Source of the DNA: UBA6022 sp035704495
GTDB lineage: Bacteria > Patescibacteriota > Saccharimonadia > Saccharimonadales > Saccharimonadaceae
NCBI GenBank assembly: GCA_035704495.1
Contig: DASSWW010000062.1
Location: 1 to 5,759 of the forward strand
Length of the DNA stretch: 5,759 nucleotides
Reading direction: 5' to 3'
This document shows, piece after piece, positions 5,148-5,759 of the stretch. Below the pieces are notes generated by a model. It had not been told where the DNA came from, did not search any database, and saw nothing but the letters and a program-made list of their open reading frames with translations. The position numbers and the translations under genes were made by a program. The stretch's first letter is position 1; the number at the start of each line of letters is the position of its first letter.

Positions 5148-5759
5148 GTGAAGCAGTCAAAACCACGCCTCAAATTTCCGAAACACTTTTTATGGGGTGC
5201 GGCAACCGCAGCGCATCAAGTAGAAGGCGACACCCACAACCAGTGGACGGTCTGGGAGCTTGAAAACGCCCATTCGTTAGCGACGCAATCGAGCTATCAT
5301 TTTGATGATTTAGACAACTGGTCTCAGATTATGGCTGCTGCTAAAAACCCCGACAATTACGTTTCGGGAACAAGTACCGATCACTATAGTCGCTACAAAC
5401 AAGATTTTGATCTACTCGAAAAAATGAATATGAATGCTTTTCGATTTAGTATTGAGTGGTCGCGTATCGAACCACGACAAGGCGTGTGGGATGTTGCGGC
5501 GATCGAGCATTATAAACAGTACGCCGCAGATTTAAAGCGACGCGGCATTGAGCCAATCGTGACATTATTTCACTTTACGCTACCAGTTTGGTTTAGCGAG
5601 CTTGGCGGATTTGAAAAACGTCGTAATGTTCAGCATTTTACGCGTTTTGCCGACAAAATGATACGTGAACTGGGTACAAACGTGCGTTATGTCGTGACGA
5701 TTAATGAACCCGAAGTCTATGCAAATGAAAGCTATTTTGGTGGTCACTGGCCACCAAAT
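5148..5759 (+). CDS. Glycoside hydrolase family 1 (beta-glucosidase/beta-galactosidase type), N-terminal part
   Basis: This open frame of 204 codons runs off the window end. GTG 5148 is the only usable start before the domain: an in-frame TAG at 5130 lies upstream and the domain begins at residue 10 (F-P-K-H-F-L-W-G-A-A-T-A-A-H-Q-V-E-G). Family 1 features are Q24 and E26 of Q-V-E-G, which shape the sugar site; F-R-F-S-I-E-W-S-R-I-E-P, a core barrel strand; F-H-F-T-L-P-V-W with H142 and W148; and T-I-N-E-P (184-188), where E187 is the acid/base catalyst. The nucleophile (T/I-E-N-G) lies beyond the window. Such enzymes remove beta-linked glucose or galactose from oligosaccharides or glycosides by a retaining mechanism. 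No signal peptide is present, so it is probably cytosolic. Substrate cannot be told. The TATAAT seven bases upstream implies a leaderless message. Confidence 0.92.
   Translation, partial: MKQSKPRLKFPKHFLWGAATAAHQVEGDTHNQWTVWELENAHSLATQSSYHFDDLDNWSQIMAAAKNPDNYVSGTSTDHYSRYKQDFDLLEKMNMNAFRFSIEWSRIEPRQGVWDVAAIEHYKQYAADLKRRGIEPIVTLFHFTLPVWFSELGGFEKRRNVQHFTRFADKMIRELGTNVRYVVTINEPEVYANESYFGGHWPPN

Noticed and set aside
1..5759. tRNA, rRNA, CRISPR array, insertion sequence or attachment site
   Set aside because: I saw no regularly spaced repeats, no transposase motifs, no terminal inverted repeats and no tRNA-like cloverleaf. The only exact repeat of 20 bases is the terminator arm.

Overview
The window looks like a chromosomal segment of a small-genome bacterium, most plausibly Candidatus Saccharibacteria (TM7) or a close relative in the Candidate Phyla Radiation. 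This is an inference from four things. The helicase is a PIF1/RecD-like protein with a short C-terminal helix-turn-helix-like module. Most of the other proteins are unrecognised and lineage-restricted in appearance. The genes are packed tightly. Several start codons lie only a few bases after a -10 box. TAA and TAG act as stops, and the window gives no evidence for a recoded TGA. Every gene found is on the + strand.

Layout: (1) positions 1-60 are the last 19 codons of metK (S-adenosylmethionine synthetase). Two bases later follows a hypothetical gene (63-737) with a good ribosome binding site, so the two are probably co-transcribed. (2) A sigma70-type promoter (744-771) sits almost directly on the start of a second hypothetical gene (784-1311). 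(3) Gene 1378-2358 encodes a protein resembling DUF4868/KwaB, the cytosolic component of the Kiwa anti-phage system. No KwaA-like membrane protein lies beside it, and it is visibly more AT-rich in codon choice than its neighbours. (4) A small helical hypothetical protein (2473-2820) ends directly in a strong intrinsic terminator. (5) A 154-residue protein (2992-3456) appears to be an internal duplication of a ribbon-helix-helix-like unit. It is flanked by two related terminators and preceded by ATGTT/AACAT inverted repeats that overlap its promoter. (6) A PIF1-like DNA helicase (3615-5132) starts at an extended -10 promoter. (7) The 5' part of a family 1 glycoside hydrolase (5148 to the window end) starts seven bases after a perfect TATAAT.

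The two housekeeping-type ends (metK at one side, helicase and glycosidase at the other) bracket a run of about 3.4 kb of small, mostly unknown genes. Each of these seems to have its own promoter, unlike a single operon. This run is the accessory-looking part of the window and holds its best leads: the solitary KwaB-like protein, the tandem ribbon-helix-helix regulator with a candidate operator, and the duplicated terminator element.
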